Shown here piece by piece: positions 1-7,187 of a stretch of 7,469 nt of DNA. The stretch covers positions 1 through 7,469 of the forward strand of contig DVOF01000043.1 in the NCBI GenBank assembly GCA_018713805.1. Reading direction: 5' to 3'. Every line of letters starts with the position of its first letter. Position 1 is the first letter of the stretch. This stretch comes from Candidatus Aphodoplasma excrementigallinarum. Lineage in GTDB: Bacteria > Bacillota > Clostridia > UBA1381 > UMGS1253. A model generated the notes under the pieces. That model was not told the DNA's origin. It searched no databases and saw only the letters and a program-made list of their open reading frames with translations. Both the position numbers and the translations under genes were made by a program.

Positions 1-2
1 TT

Positions 3-56
3 GCTGTCACGGTGCTGTTCTCGCTTTGCAGTGGGGTCAGCTTTGTACATGGGGCT
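3..56 (+). other. C-terminal part of a Sec signal peptide
   Basis: The first visible residues are hydrophobic and small (AVTVLFSLCSGVSFVHGA) and are followed by the polar, acidic start of a folded domain. A Val-x-Gly site before Ala15 or a His-Gly-Ala site before Glu16 would suit signal peptidase I. The charged n-region and start codon must lie upstream of the window. Cys6 is preceded by Leu, so a lipobox is not supported. Confidence 0.75.
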
Positions 57-3000
57 GAGCCAAACATAACAGCGGGCGAAACGGTTGAGGCGGAGGCCTG
101 CACCATTGTCTCAGACCATGGGAAGGATGTCACGGATGAGAGGGCAAGCGGCGGCCATGCGGTCGAGCTGACAAATGGGCAGCCGAGCGGCAACCGCTAT
201 GTGCCGACGGACGACTCGTGGACGGGCCTGTCGATAACATTCCGTGTAGAAGAAAAAGGAACGTATGCGTTTTCATTCCGGTATCTTTCTTCCTCAACCG
301 GAAACGATTCATTTTATTACAGCTTTGCGTCGGACAATTTTGTAGAAGGCGCGACGACTGTGTGTGAAGACGGCGCATACCGTTGGCAGACGCTTGGCAC
401 GGCATATCTGGAGCCGGGGTCGTATCGGGCGCGCATTGCTGTCCGGGAGGCAGGCCTGCGCATTGACCAGATCAAGATTGGGGATTCGTGGGTTGAGCCG
501 GCTGTCAGCGGGCAGACCGTATATCCGGAGCTGATACAGGCCGACGCAATTGGGACGGCGGCCAAGTTCGAGGATGGCGACCGGGTTGCTTTTATCGGCG
601 ACAGCATTACGCACGGCGGTTATACGCATGCTTATATTTACAATTATTATGCGACCAGATACCCGGATTGCGATTTTACCTATATCAATAAGGGGATTAA
701 CGGCGACCGCGCATCTTCTGCTCAGAGCCGGTTTGAGCACGATATTTATGACGCGGATTCCAAGTTTAATAAAGTCGTTATAATGCTCGGCACAAACGAT
801 ATGTCGCGCGGGGAATATTTTGCGGGCAACGAGCTGCTTCCGGGCGCGGAAACAACAAGAAACAACCTGATCGAAACCTACAAGCGGGAATACCGCGCGC
901 TGCTCGAGCTTGTTAAGGCGAAGTCGCCGGAGCAGGTTATTCTTGTGACGCCGCCGATGTTTGACGAGTGGGTACCGGAGTCGAACAATGAAACCTCTCC
1001 GGGCTTCAACAACATTATCCGGAAGGCGGGTGCGATCGTATACGATTTTGCGCAGGAATATGGCTATGATTTCGTGGACGTCAACACGCCGCAGACGATT
1101 GTCGACGCTTATCAGCGGCAGTCGAATGAAAACTTTACGTTTACGCCGGACCGCGTCCATCCGAGCAATATCGGCCACTATATTATGATGTATTCGTTTT
1201 TGAAGGCGCAGGGGGAAAGCGGCGAGGTTGCATCGGTATCCGTTGATACGGCCGGGCAGGCGGCGGATACGTCGAACGCGGCTGTTTCCGACCTGACTGT
1301 ATCGGATGATAAGATTACGTTTACATATCTGCCGGATTCGCTTCCGATGGGGGCGGACGCCGTTTACCGGGAAGCGGAAAAACTGATCCCTCTTACCGAG
1401 GAGCTGAACCGTGAGACGATAACGGTGAGCGGGCTGCGCGACGGGTTGTACCAGATTACGATGAACGGCAAACCTGTCATGCAGGCGACCGGCGCACAGC
1501 TCCAGGGCGGCGTCAATATTGCAGACCAGCAGAACAACCCGAACCAGCAGCAGGCGCTGACAGTGCTTAATTACGTGAGCCAGCACCGGGACACGATGTC
1601 AAAGTATCGGGATTTTGTTGCCAATGAAATCAGTTATATTTCAAAGTATGGGCTGGATGCACAGAGCAATGAAACACTCATCAGCTCGGCGCAGGCATGG
1701 ATTGCGTCTAACTCCGGCCAGACGGAGGACGTCAACACGCTAAACGATTACCTTGCAGACAAAGCAGAGGAGAGCAATACACTTGCAAAGCTGGCGCAGT
1801 ACGAGGAAACGATACGGACGATGAATGACCCGGTTTCGTGCAGCGTGGAAATCGAATATATCGGCGATGGGACCGCTGTTCAGAACAGCGCAGTATACGA
1901 ACATTTTTCGCTTCCGCAGGATACGCTGGCAATCATACCGGAAACGAATAATGGTAAGATGACGGCGGCACAGATCATATTCGCCGATGAAGCAGGCAAG
2001 TTGGAGGCGATTCCCGCAGCGGGCGAAACGGTTACAGCTTCCGCAACGATTGAAAATAACACCTCCCGCGACAGCGGCGCTGTTTTCTGGGTTGGCATGT
2101 TTGCCGGGAACCGTATGGTAGGCGTAAAGACTGTGGAAGTAACTGTTCCGGCAGGGGAAAGCGTCCCGGTCGAAGCACAGCTCACTGTGCCTGCAGGAAC
2201 TGACACCATCCAGGCGGGTATATGGGACTCTCTGTCCGGGCTCAGGCCTTATATCCCGTCGGCTGTGTTCCCAGCGGAAAATACGGCTGTAAAGGAAATC
2301 CGGATTGGGCAGGAAACGCTTGCTGAGTTTGATCCGGCTGTAACGGAATACACCTATTATCTGCACCGGCTCGATACGCGCGTGCCATATGTCAGCGCAG
2401 TCATGGCGAACAGCCTGGATGCTGCTGTGGTAACACAGGCGGCAGCGGTCGGGGAAAGCGCAACCGTTCAGGCGGGGGACAAAACTTATACCATTACCTT
2501 TGTCAGCGAGCCTCTCCCGGTTTTGTCCGGTATTAATATCGGCGGCGCTGCGCTGAGCGGCTTTGCGCCGGAAACGTATGCGTACACATATGAAGTGCCG
2601 GATGGCGGCGACACCACGGTAGAGGCTTGGGCCGCAGAAGGGCTTCGGGTTGACGTGACGCAGGCTGAGGAGGACGGCACAACCGCTACGGTGACGGTTA
2701 CGGCTCCCTTTGGAAGCAGCCGGACGTACACTATTACATTCGGCAAGGTCGGGACGCCGGGCGTTGTTTCCAATATTTACGCCGGCGGACAACCGACGGT
2801 GGATGTGACTGCCGTTCCGTCGCTTGGCGCACAGCTAATCGATATGTATAATGCATATGGTACAGATGCAGAACGAATCGCGGCGGTGAAGTCGGCGGAC
2901 AATCCGTACGCAAAGGTGGAATATGCACAGTATACGAACCGGATCAGCGAAACGGCGTGGGAAGTAAAGACGGACGCAAATAACTGGCTGCCAAACACTT

Positions 3001-6000
3001 ACGGTTCGGCGATCGAGTTTATCTATGTTCAAACGACAAATTCTGCGTTGATCTCGCCGAATGTAACGCGGCTTTACAAATCGACAGACGACCCGTGCAG
3101 CACGGAAGAAATCGCGAAAAAGGCGTATGAATTCGATATCAGCAAGGACGCGACGGTTGTCATTGCAACAAATGGAGAGAGCGAATTTATTGCCTCGCAA
3201 GGCTGGGAATACAAAAATGACGCGAAGTATGAACTGCGCTATCCCAACTATACCAGAGTTCAGGATACAAGCGTCCTGCCGGAGGAGGATTGGTATATCA
3301 TACCGAACGGCAGTACCGCTTATATGTCCGGCTATACGGGTATGGCTTATTTGAAGCACTTTAAGGCTGGGGAACGGGTAGCGGTACCGGCGTTCAGTGT
3401 CGGCAGCAGTTACCGGAATACAAGCATATTTATTATTTGGGACGAGTGCAACAGAGAGGCACAGCTTTTTGACATCATGGCTGACGGCGTATCCATTGCC
3501 GGGTTTGACCCTGACGTAACGAAGTATACGATCCCTGTTGTAGGCGAGCAGGTTCCGCAGATCAGCGTCAGCGCGACAATCGGCGCGGCTGCGGAGATCG
3601 TTCAGGCACAAACGCTTTCCGAAAGCGCGATCGTAACAGCATGCGGGAAGACCTATATCATATCGTTTGAAGGCCATGAGCCAAGTTTGGAGCTTTCTAC
3701 GCTTACGGTGGACGGGCAGCAGATTTCCGGCTTTGACCCAACAGTAAAGGAATATACCTATACGGTAGAACGCGGCGATATGACGGTGCCGACTGTGGCG
3801 GCAACTGCATCTGACACTGCAAACACAGTCGAGGTTGTGCCGGCGGCGAAAATGCCGGGCGATACGAAGGTAATCGTCCGTACGCCGCAGGGGATTTCGG
3901 AGACTTATACCGTCCATATCAATAAAACCGGGACGCCGGGCGTTGTTTCCAACATCTATGCGGGCGGACAGGCGACAACAGCCGTTACGGCTGTTCCGTC
4001 GCTCGGCGCGGAAATGATTGATATGTATAACGCATACGAAACGGATGCGGAACGGATTGCGGCAGTGAAGTCGCCGAACAATCCGTATGCAAGCTATGAC
4101 TATGCACAGTATACAGACCGGCTCAGTGGGGAAGCGTGGGAAAACAAGTCAGGCCCTGATGCAATTCCGGCAAACACTTATGGCGCTGCGAATGAGTTCA
4201 CTTATTTGAACCATCCCGACAGTATTTTGATTTCGCCGGATGTGACGCGCCTGTATAAGTCGACGACTGACCCGTGCGGAGATGAGGAAACGGCGAAGCG
4301 GGCGTATGAGTTTGATATCAGCAAGGACGCGACGGTCTATATCACAACGGCGCAGGAGAGCAGCTTCATTCTCGCGCAGGGGTGGCAATTTGAAAACGAT
4401 GCAAAATACAGATTGTATTATTCGCGGCGTGGGGACCACAATATCGTTCAGGATCCGTCCGACCCGGAATATTATTATATGATTCCGGACGGTGTCGGTG
4501 CTACGATGAATAATGCAAGCGGTATGGTATATAAAAAGCACTTTTCTAAAGAAGAGCGCGTTGTGGTACCGGCATTTTCTGCAGAAAGCAGCTATCGTAA
4601 CATGAATGTTTTCATCGTTTGGGATGACTGCAACGACGAACGGGAGGTATTTGGGCTCAAGTATAAAACTGGGGAAGAAACCTATACAGTAGAAGGGTTT
4701 GACCCAGCGAAGCTCACCTATGATATCACGCTTCCTGCCGATACGGGTGAAGTACCGGAGCTTTGGATGATGGCGACGCGCCCGGCAAATGCGCAGGTGT
4801 CGATGCCGGAAGAGTTCACAGAAGGTAAAGTGACGGCAACGGTGACTGCGGAGTTGGAGAGCGGCGTTAAAACGACATACACGATCAACTTTTATCTGGA
4901 TGTAGCTGCAGAGGACGACGTCCGGCTCAGCGAAATCCGCTATGACGGAACGGCCATAGAAGGTTTTGAGCCTTATACCCGCAGCTACACGGTTGAACTT
5001 CCGATGGGGGCGTCTTATCCAACCGTTACAGCCGTGGCAAACAGTAGTATTGCACCGCAGCCGGCTATTATACAGCCGGCTGCGGGCAACAACGGGACAG
5101 CAACAATTACGGTAACTTCTCAAAATGGGCAAAACAGCGCTGTATATACAGTGCAGTTTGTCATACTGGACTATGTGCCGGCGCAGGCGTCTGTCCTGCC
5201 GGTGCGCAACAACGCAAAGGGAATCGTTACGATCATACATGACGACGGCGACCTGCCGACCGTTGGGTATTTGGACGGCGAATTTGAAGAAAACAATTTG
5301 AAGGGCACGGTTGCCATGATTGCGTCGCGCGTGAATGATAATAATGTAGCCGCATGGCAGTCGTATTTCGATACGGGAAGGTTCAACCTCGCCAACCACA
5401 GTTATACCCATACCTACTGGGGGCAGGACGATTCGGCAGAGTCGGGCGTGCTTTCGGACGGTACGCCATACGAAATTGCAGCAGGGAACATGACAAAGGA
5501 GATAATCACATCGGGGGAATACCTGCGTGAAAAATTTCCGGAAGAGCGCGTACTCAGCTTTGTGAAGCCGGGATTTGTCTATCCGACCGGCCTTCCGCAG
5601 GTCAGCGATGCAGCTTATGACATGATCCGGGAAAATTATATCTGTATGCGCAACACAGGCGGCGGCATGAATACCATACCGCCCGCCGACTGGGACAATG
5701 TAAAAAGTTTGATGGTCCAGGCAGACAGCGACCCCGCGTCGCCGAACAATCATACGGCGGCATATTGGATCGATGAAGTCGATAAGACGATCGAGCAGCG
5801 CGGATGGCTCGTATTCCTCTTCCACAACATTGTAGAAGACGCGCAGGCCGGCGGCGGACACGTATCCCAAAGCAAGGCTTCGATTCTGTTCGATGCGCTC
5901 GGCGACCGTGTACAAAGCGGCGACGTATGGTGCGCTTATCTGGACGAGGCGGCAATGTATATCAAAGAATCGCAGAGCGCCTCTGTTTATGCAAAAAAAT

Positions 6001-7187
6001 ACGAAGGCGATTCAGTCGGCGTTGTGCTGACGGACGGGATGGACGACTCGGTTTACAATTTCCCAATCACGGTCAAGGTAGAAGTGCCTGAAGGCTGGGA
6101 TATGGTATCAGTGACGCAGAACGGGAAAGTATTGGAAGTGGCAAAAGCCTTTACAGAGGGGGCAAGTTCCTATGTGTACGCTAACATCGTTCCAGACGCA
6201 GGCGAGGCGACGCTGGCTCCGGCGGATGCGGCCCTGTATGTGGAAGAAATCGCAGCCGGCGGCACGCCGCTTACTGGATTTTCCCCGGAAAAATATGCCT
6301 ATACGGTAACGCTGCCTGCCGGCACTGTTGAAGCGCCGCAGCTCACGGCGCAGTACGGCGGTACGACCAACATTGAGCAGGCCGTTTTGGTGGATGGAAA
6401 GGGCAGCGCGGCGGTGACGATTTCTCCGGAGGGGAGCGCCCCGTTTACGTACACGGTATTTTTCGAGGTGGAAAAGGACGGCGGCCCGGTCGTGATTTTG
6501 AAGTTTGACGACTTGCGGGAAAATACGGGTGTCCGTTCCGCGATGCAGAATGCGATCGATTATATAGAGGAAAAGGATATCAAGACGTCGGTCGGCGTGA
6601 TTGGCGTATCGCTGGAGGACGACGGAACGAAGGCGGACTATTACAACCAAATCCGTTCCTGGGCGGAATCCGGTTATGTTGAAATCTGGAATCACGGCTA
6701 CTACCACGGCGGGGACAACGGGCCGGAGTTCAACGGCGGAACGTATGAGGAGCAATATAAGCAGCTCACTGATACAAACCAGCTTTTGCTCGACAAGTGC
6801 GGCGTAACCGCTGCGGCCTTTGGCGCGCCGGGGAACGCAACAGACGCAACAACGCTGGAGGTGCTCAAAAATGTGCCGCAGATCAAAATCACCCTGTTTG
6901 GGCAGGATGCGGAAGGGATTTTGAACCTGACCAACAACGTAGCGTTTGAACAGTCCGGCACAGTCGACGGAACGTGGAAGGCGTGGCTCGACTATCAAAA
7001 GTTTGTTGAGAACTTTGAAGCAAACAAGGATAAACCCTATGTATTAATGCAGACGCATCCGCTGATGTGGGCGTCGGATAAAGATGATACGCATTACAAG
7101 ATATTTCAGGATCAGATCGAATATTTGATCGCGCAGGGCGTAACCTTTATGACGCCGAGCGAGTATTATGCGTCGCTGCAAATATAA
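3..7187 (+). CDS. Giant secreted multidomain esterase/deacetylase (SGNH esterase plus two NodB-like domains), 5' end missing
   Basis: The frame is open to the window edge: codons at 3-11 (Ala-Val-Thr) continue a hydrophobic signal-peptide core, so the GTG at 12 is not the real start and no ribosome binding site is visible. Cleavage is likely near FVHG|AEP (residues 14/15). Domains, numbered from that GTG: CBM6/35-like sandwich 22-157; SGNH hydrolase 188-400 with GDSIT (Ser198), GTND (260-263) and DRVH (Asp380, His383); SGNH-associated helical tail 425-605; beta domain 640-755; seven cadherin-like sandwiches at 759-831, 836-911, 1151-1220, 1225-1304, 1545-1629, 1636-1718 and 2074-2153; two copies of an unnamed domain at 914-1150 and 1307-1545; NodB-like deacetylase 1725-1988 with a beta tail to about 2070; second NodB-like domain 2158-2391. 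It ends in TAA with no LPXTG, SLH or dockerin module. Inferred role: extracellular deacylation of a complex polysaccharide; the substrate is unknown. The frame is intact. Domain classes are fairly sure, exact specificity is not. Confidence 0.95.
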   Translation, partial: AVTVLFSLCSGVSFVHGAEPNITAGETVEAEACTIVSDHGKDVTDERASGGHAVELTNGQPSGNRYVPTDDSWTGLSITFRVEEKGTYAFSFRYLSSSTGNDSFYYSFASDNFVEGATTVCEDGAYRWQTLGTAYLEPGSYRARIAVREAGLRIDQIKIGDSWVEPAVSGQTVYPELIQADAIGTAAKFEDGDRVAFIGDSITHGGYTHAYIYNYYATRYPDCDFTYINKGINGDRASSAQSRFEHDIYDADSKFNKVVIMLGTNDMSRGEYFAGNELLPGAETTRNNLIETYKREYRALLELVKAKSPEQVILVTPPMFDEWVPESNNETSPGFNNIIRKAGAIVYDFAQEYGYDFVDVNTPQTIVDAYQRQSNENFTFTPDRVHPSNIGHYIMMYSFLKAQGESGEVASVSVDTAGQAADTSNAAVSDLTVSDDKITFTYLPDSLPMGADAVYREAEKLIPLTEELNRETITVSGLRDGLYQITMNGKPVMQATGAQLQGGVNIADQQNNPNQQQALTVLNYVSQHRDTMSKYRDFVANEISYISKYGLDAQSNETLISSAQAWIASNSGQTEDVNTLNDYLADKAEESNTLAKLAQYEETIRTMNDPVSCSVEIEYIGDGTAVQNSAVYEHFSLPQDTLAIIPETNNGKMTAAQIIFADEAGKLEAIPAAGETVTASATIENNTSRDSGAVFWVGMFAGNRMVGVKTVEVTVPAGESVPVEAQLTVPAGTDTIQAGIWDSLSGLRPYIPSAVFPAENTAVKEIRIGQETLAEFDPAVTEYTYYLHRLDTRVPYVSAVMANSLDAAVVTQAAAVGESATVQAGDKTYTITFVSEPLPVLSGINIGGAALSGFAPETYAYTYEVPDGGDTTVEAWAAEGLRVDVTQAEEDGTTATVTVTAPFGSSRTYTITFGKVGTPGVVSNIYAGGQPTVDVTAVPSLGAQLIDMYNAYGTDAERIAAVKSADNPYAKVEYAQYTNRISETAWEVKTDANNWLPNTYGSAIEFIYVQTTNSALISPNVTRLYKSTDDPCSTEEIAKKAYEFDISKDATVVIATNGESEFIASQGWEYKNDAKYELRYPNYTRVQDTSVLPEEDWYIIPNGSTAYMSGYTGMAYLKHFKAGERVAVPAFSVGSSYRNTSIFIIWDECNREAQLFDIMADGVSIAGFDPDVTKYTIPVVGEQVPQISVSATIGAAAEIVQAQTLSESAIVTACGKTYIISFEGHEPSLELSTLTVDGQQISGFDPTVKEYTYTVERGDMTVPTVAATASDTANTVEVVPAAKMPGDTKVIVRTPQGISETYTVHINKTGTPGVVSNIYAGGQATTAVTAVPSLGAEMIDMYNAYETDAERIAAVKSPNNPYASYDYAQYTDRLSGEAWENKSGPDAIPANTYGAANEFTYLNHPDSILISPDVTRLYKSTTDPCGDEETAKRAYEFDISKDATVYITTAQESSFILAQGWQFENDAKYRLYYSRRGDHNIVQDPSDPEYYYMIPDGVGATMNNASGMVYKKHFSKEERVVVPAFSAESSYRNMNVFIVWDDCNDEREVFGLKYKTGEETYTVEGFDPAKLTYDITLPADTGEVPELWMMATRPANAQVSMPEEFTEGKVTATVTAELESGVKTTYTINFYLDVAAEDDVRLSEIRYDGTAIEGFEPYTRSYTVELPMGASYPTVTAVANSSIAPQPAIIQPAAGNNGTATITVTSQNGQNSAVYTVQFVILDYVPAQASVLPVRNNAKGIVTIIHDDGDLPTVGYLDGEFEENNLKGTVAMIASRVNDNNVAAWQSYFDTGRFNLANHSYTHTYWGQDDSAESGVLSDGTPYEIAAGNMTKEIITSGEYLREKFPEERVLSFVKPGFVYPTGLPQVSDAAYDMIRENYICMRNTGGGMNTIPPADWDNVKSLMVQADSDPASPNNHTAAYWIDEVDKTIEQRGWLVFLFHNIVEDAQAGGGHVSQSKASILFDALGDRVQSGDVWCAYLDEAAMYIKESQSASVYAKKYEGDSVGVVLTDGMDDSVYNFPITVKVEVPEGWDMVSVTQNGKVLEVAKAFTEGASSYVYANIVPDAGEATLAPADAALYVEEIAAGGTPLTGFSPEKYAYTVTLPAGTVEAPQLTAQYGGTTNIEQAVLVDGKGSAAVTISPEGSAPFTYTVFFEVEKDGGPVVILKFDDLRENTGVRSAMQNAIDYIEEKDIKTSVGVIGVSLEDDGTKADYYNQIRSWAESGYVEIWNHGYYHGGDNGPEFNGGTYEEQYKQLTDTNQLLLDKCGVTAAAFGAPGNATDATTLEVLKNVPQIKITLFGQDAEGILNLTNNVAFEQSGTVDGTWKAWLDYQKFVENFEANKDKPYVLMQTHPLMWASDKDDTHYKIFQDQIEYLIAQGVTFMTPSEYYASLQI
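75..482 (+). other. CBM6/CBM35-like carbohydrate-binding domain (residues about 22-157)
   Basis: The domain opens with GETVEAEA, the E-A-E pattern that begins many CBM6/CBM35 beta-sandwiches. It continues with alternating strands, including an aromatic YAFSFRYLSSS strand, a GSYRARIAV strand, and a closing LRIDQIKIG strand typical of the last strand of these modules. Its position between the signal peptide and a catalytic esterase fits a substrate-targeting module. The assignment rests on pattern only; a related jelly-roll family is possible. Confidence 0.55.
573..1211 (+). other. SGNH/GDSL esterase catalytic domain (residues about 188-400)
   Basis: All four SGNH blocks can be seen. Block I is FIGDSITHGG with nucleophile Ser198. 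Block II is INKGINGDRA with oxyanion-hole Gly228. Block III is MLGTNDMSRG with Asn262. Block V is TPDRVHPSNIGHY with Asp380 and His383 completing the triad. The length of about 210 residues is normal, so the domain should be active. Family knowledge: such domains remove acetyl or other acyl esters, often from plant or microbial polysaccharides. The downstream segment (425-605), with GVNIADQQNNPNQQQA at 500-515, resembles the extension seen after many SGNH proteins of polysaccharide degraders, so the esterase unit probably spans 188 to about 605. Confidence 0.9.
2286..2504 (+). repeat. Cadherin-like beta-sandwich repeat 1
   Basis: Residues 759-831. It carries the repeat signature: an opening strand (KEIRIGQETL), FDPAVTEYTYYL at 773-784, and a closing KTYTITF strand. 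This is the cadherin-like beta-sandwich family (PF12733 type), common in large surface and secreted proteins of Bacillota. Likely a spacer or binding module. It is followed after four residues by repeat 2. Confidence 0.8.
2517..2744 (+). repeat. Cadherin-like beta-sandwich repeat 2
   Basis: Residues 836-911, with the signature FAPETYAYTYEV at 851-862 and a closing RTYTITF strand. It leads directly into the first copy of the unnamed duplicated domain. Confidence 0.8.
2751..3461 (+). repeat. Unnamed beta-rich domain D, copy 1 (residues 914-1150)
   Basis: This is the first copy of a direct protein-level duplication. It opens with GTPGVVSNIYAGGQ, contains YEFDISKDATV at 1039-1049, and ends with a hydrophobic strand and WDEC at 1143-1146. 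The pattern of a DISKDATV strand, an aromatic segment and a K-HF-x-x-x-ERV-x-VPAF strand recalls small beta-sandwich modules appended to polysaccharide lyases and glycosidases. A carbohydrate-binding role is therefore plausible but unproven. Cys1029 and Cys1146 are conserved in the second copy and could pair. I do not recognise a named family. Confidence 0.7.
3462..3671 (+). repeat. Cadherin-like beta-sandwich repeat 3
   Basis: Residues 1151-1220, with the signature FDPDVTKYTIPV at 1165-1176 and a closing KTYIISF strand. It follows domain D copy 1 with no linker and is one of the shorter repeats. Confidence 0.75.
3684..3923 (+). repeat. Cadherin-like beta-sandwich repeat 4
   Basis: Residues 1225-1304, with the signature FDPTVKEYTYTV at 1241-1252 and a closing ETYTVHI strand. 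It directly precedes domain D copy 2, mirroring repeat 2 before copy 1. Confidence 0.8.
3930..4643 (+). repeat. Unnamed beta-rich domain D, copy 2 (residues 1307-1544)
   Basis: Second copy of the duplicated domain, starting 1,179 bases (393 codons) after the first. Residues 1307-1360 match 914-967 at 46 of 54 positions; the rest is more diverged. Two 23-base stretches are identical between copies (2751-2773 with 3930-3952, and 3135-3157 with 4314-4336). YEFDISKDATV recurs at 1432-1442, and Cys1422 and Cys1540 match Cys1029 and Cys1146. Function unknown; a glycan-binding role is inferred from context. Confidence 0.75.
4644..4898 (+). repeat. Cadherin-like beta-sandwich repeat 5
   Basis: Residues 1545-1629, with the signature FDPAKLTYDITL at 1563-1574 and a closing TTYTINF strand. 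It is slightly longer than the other copies because of an insertion before the signature (YKTGEETYTVEG). Confidence 0.75.
4917..5165 (+). repeat. Cadherin-like beta-sandwich repeat 6
   Basis: Residues 1636-1718, with the signature FEPYTRSYTVEL at 1652-1663 and a closing AVYTVQF strand. It abuts the first deacetylase domain. Its PQPAIIQPAAG segment (1682-1692) is encoded by a strong DNA inverted repeat. Confidence 0.8.
5055..5085. repeat. Perfect 12-bp GC-rich inverted repeat inside the coding sequence
   Basis: The arm CCGCAGCCGGCT at 5055-5066 is the exact reverse complement of AGCCGGCTGCGG at 5074-5085, with a 7-base spacer ATTATAC. Ten of 12 pairs are G:C, so the mRNA should fold stably here. 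No T tract follows, so this is not an intrinsic terminator. It may be incidental to coding repeated Pro-Ala/Gln-Pro dipeptides. Confidence 0.8.
5184..5975 (+). other. NodB-like (CE4-type) polysaccharide deacetylase domain 1 (residues about 1725-1988)
   Basis: Motif 1 is IIHDDGD (1741-1747), with Asp1744 as likely base and Asp1745 as metal ligand. Motif 2 is NHSYTH (1795-1800), giving metal ligands His1796 and His1800. The motif 3 position has VKPGFVYP, so the usual Arg is Lys1852. The last motif is LVFLFHNI with His1938. The metal triad and both catalytic positions are therefore present, and activity is plausible. Family knowledge: these metal-dependent enzymes remove N- or O-acetyl groups from glycans. 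A small beta domain (about 1996-2070) follows, as in several deacetylase proteins. Confidence 0.85.
6231..6470 (+). repeat. Cadherin-like beta-sandwich repeat 7
   Basis: Residues 2074-2153, with the signature FSPEKYAYTVTL at 2090-2101 and a closing FTYTVFF strand. It is the only unpaired copy and sits between the two deacetylase domains. Confidence 0.8.
6483..7184 (+). other. NodB-like deacetylase domain 2 (residues about 2158-2391), divergent
   Basis: Motif 1 is LKFDDLRE (Asp2166, Asp2167), with Leu where most CE4 enzymes have Gly. Motif 2 is WNHGYYHGG, with metal ligands His2228 and His2232. The motif 3 position is FGAPGNA, with no Arg. The late motif is VLMQTHPLMW with His2349. Asp/His/His metal binding and the catalytic His appear kept, so it is probably an enzyme, but of a different subfamily from domain 1. 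The protein ends ten or so residues after the last predicted barrel strand (GVTFMTPSEYY), so this domain is complete. Confidence 0.8.

Noticed and set aside
3..32. Possible lipoprotein signal because of Cys6 after a hydrophobic stretch.
   Set aside because: The residues before the Cys are F-S-L, with Leu at -1; a lipobox needs Gly, Ala or Ser there.
309..1586. Long open frame on the - strand (425 codons).
   Set aside because: It is antisense to the conserved SGNH domain, is rich in Arg, His and Cys with no recognisable domain, and looks like a mirror of codon bias in the real gene.
1873..1889. Short hairpin CGCTGTT-CAG-AACAGCG.
   Set aside because: Only 7 bp, inside coding sequence with no T tract; expected by chance in a sequence of this length.
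4149..5915. Long open frame on the - strand (588 codons).
   Set aside because: It is antisense to repeats 5-6, domain D copy 2 and the first deacetylase, which carry clear protein motifs; its translation is Arg/Cys/His-rich and featureless.
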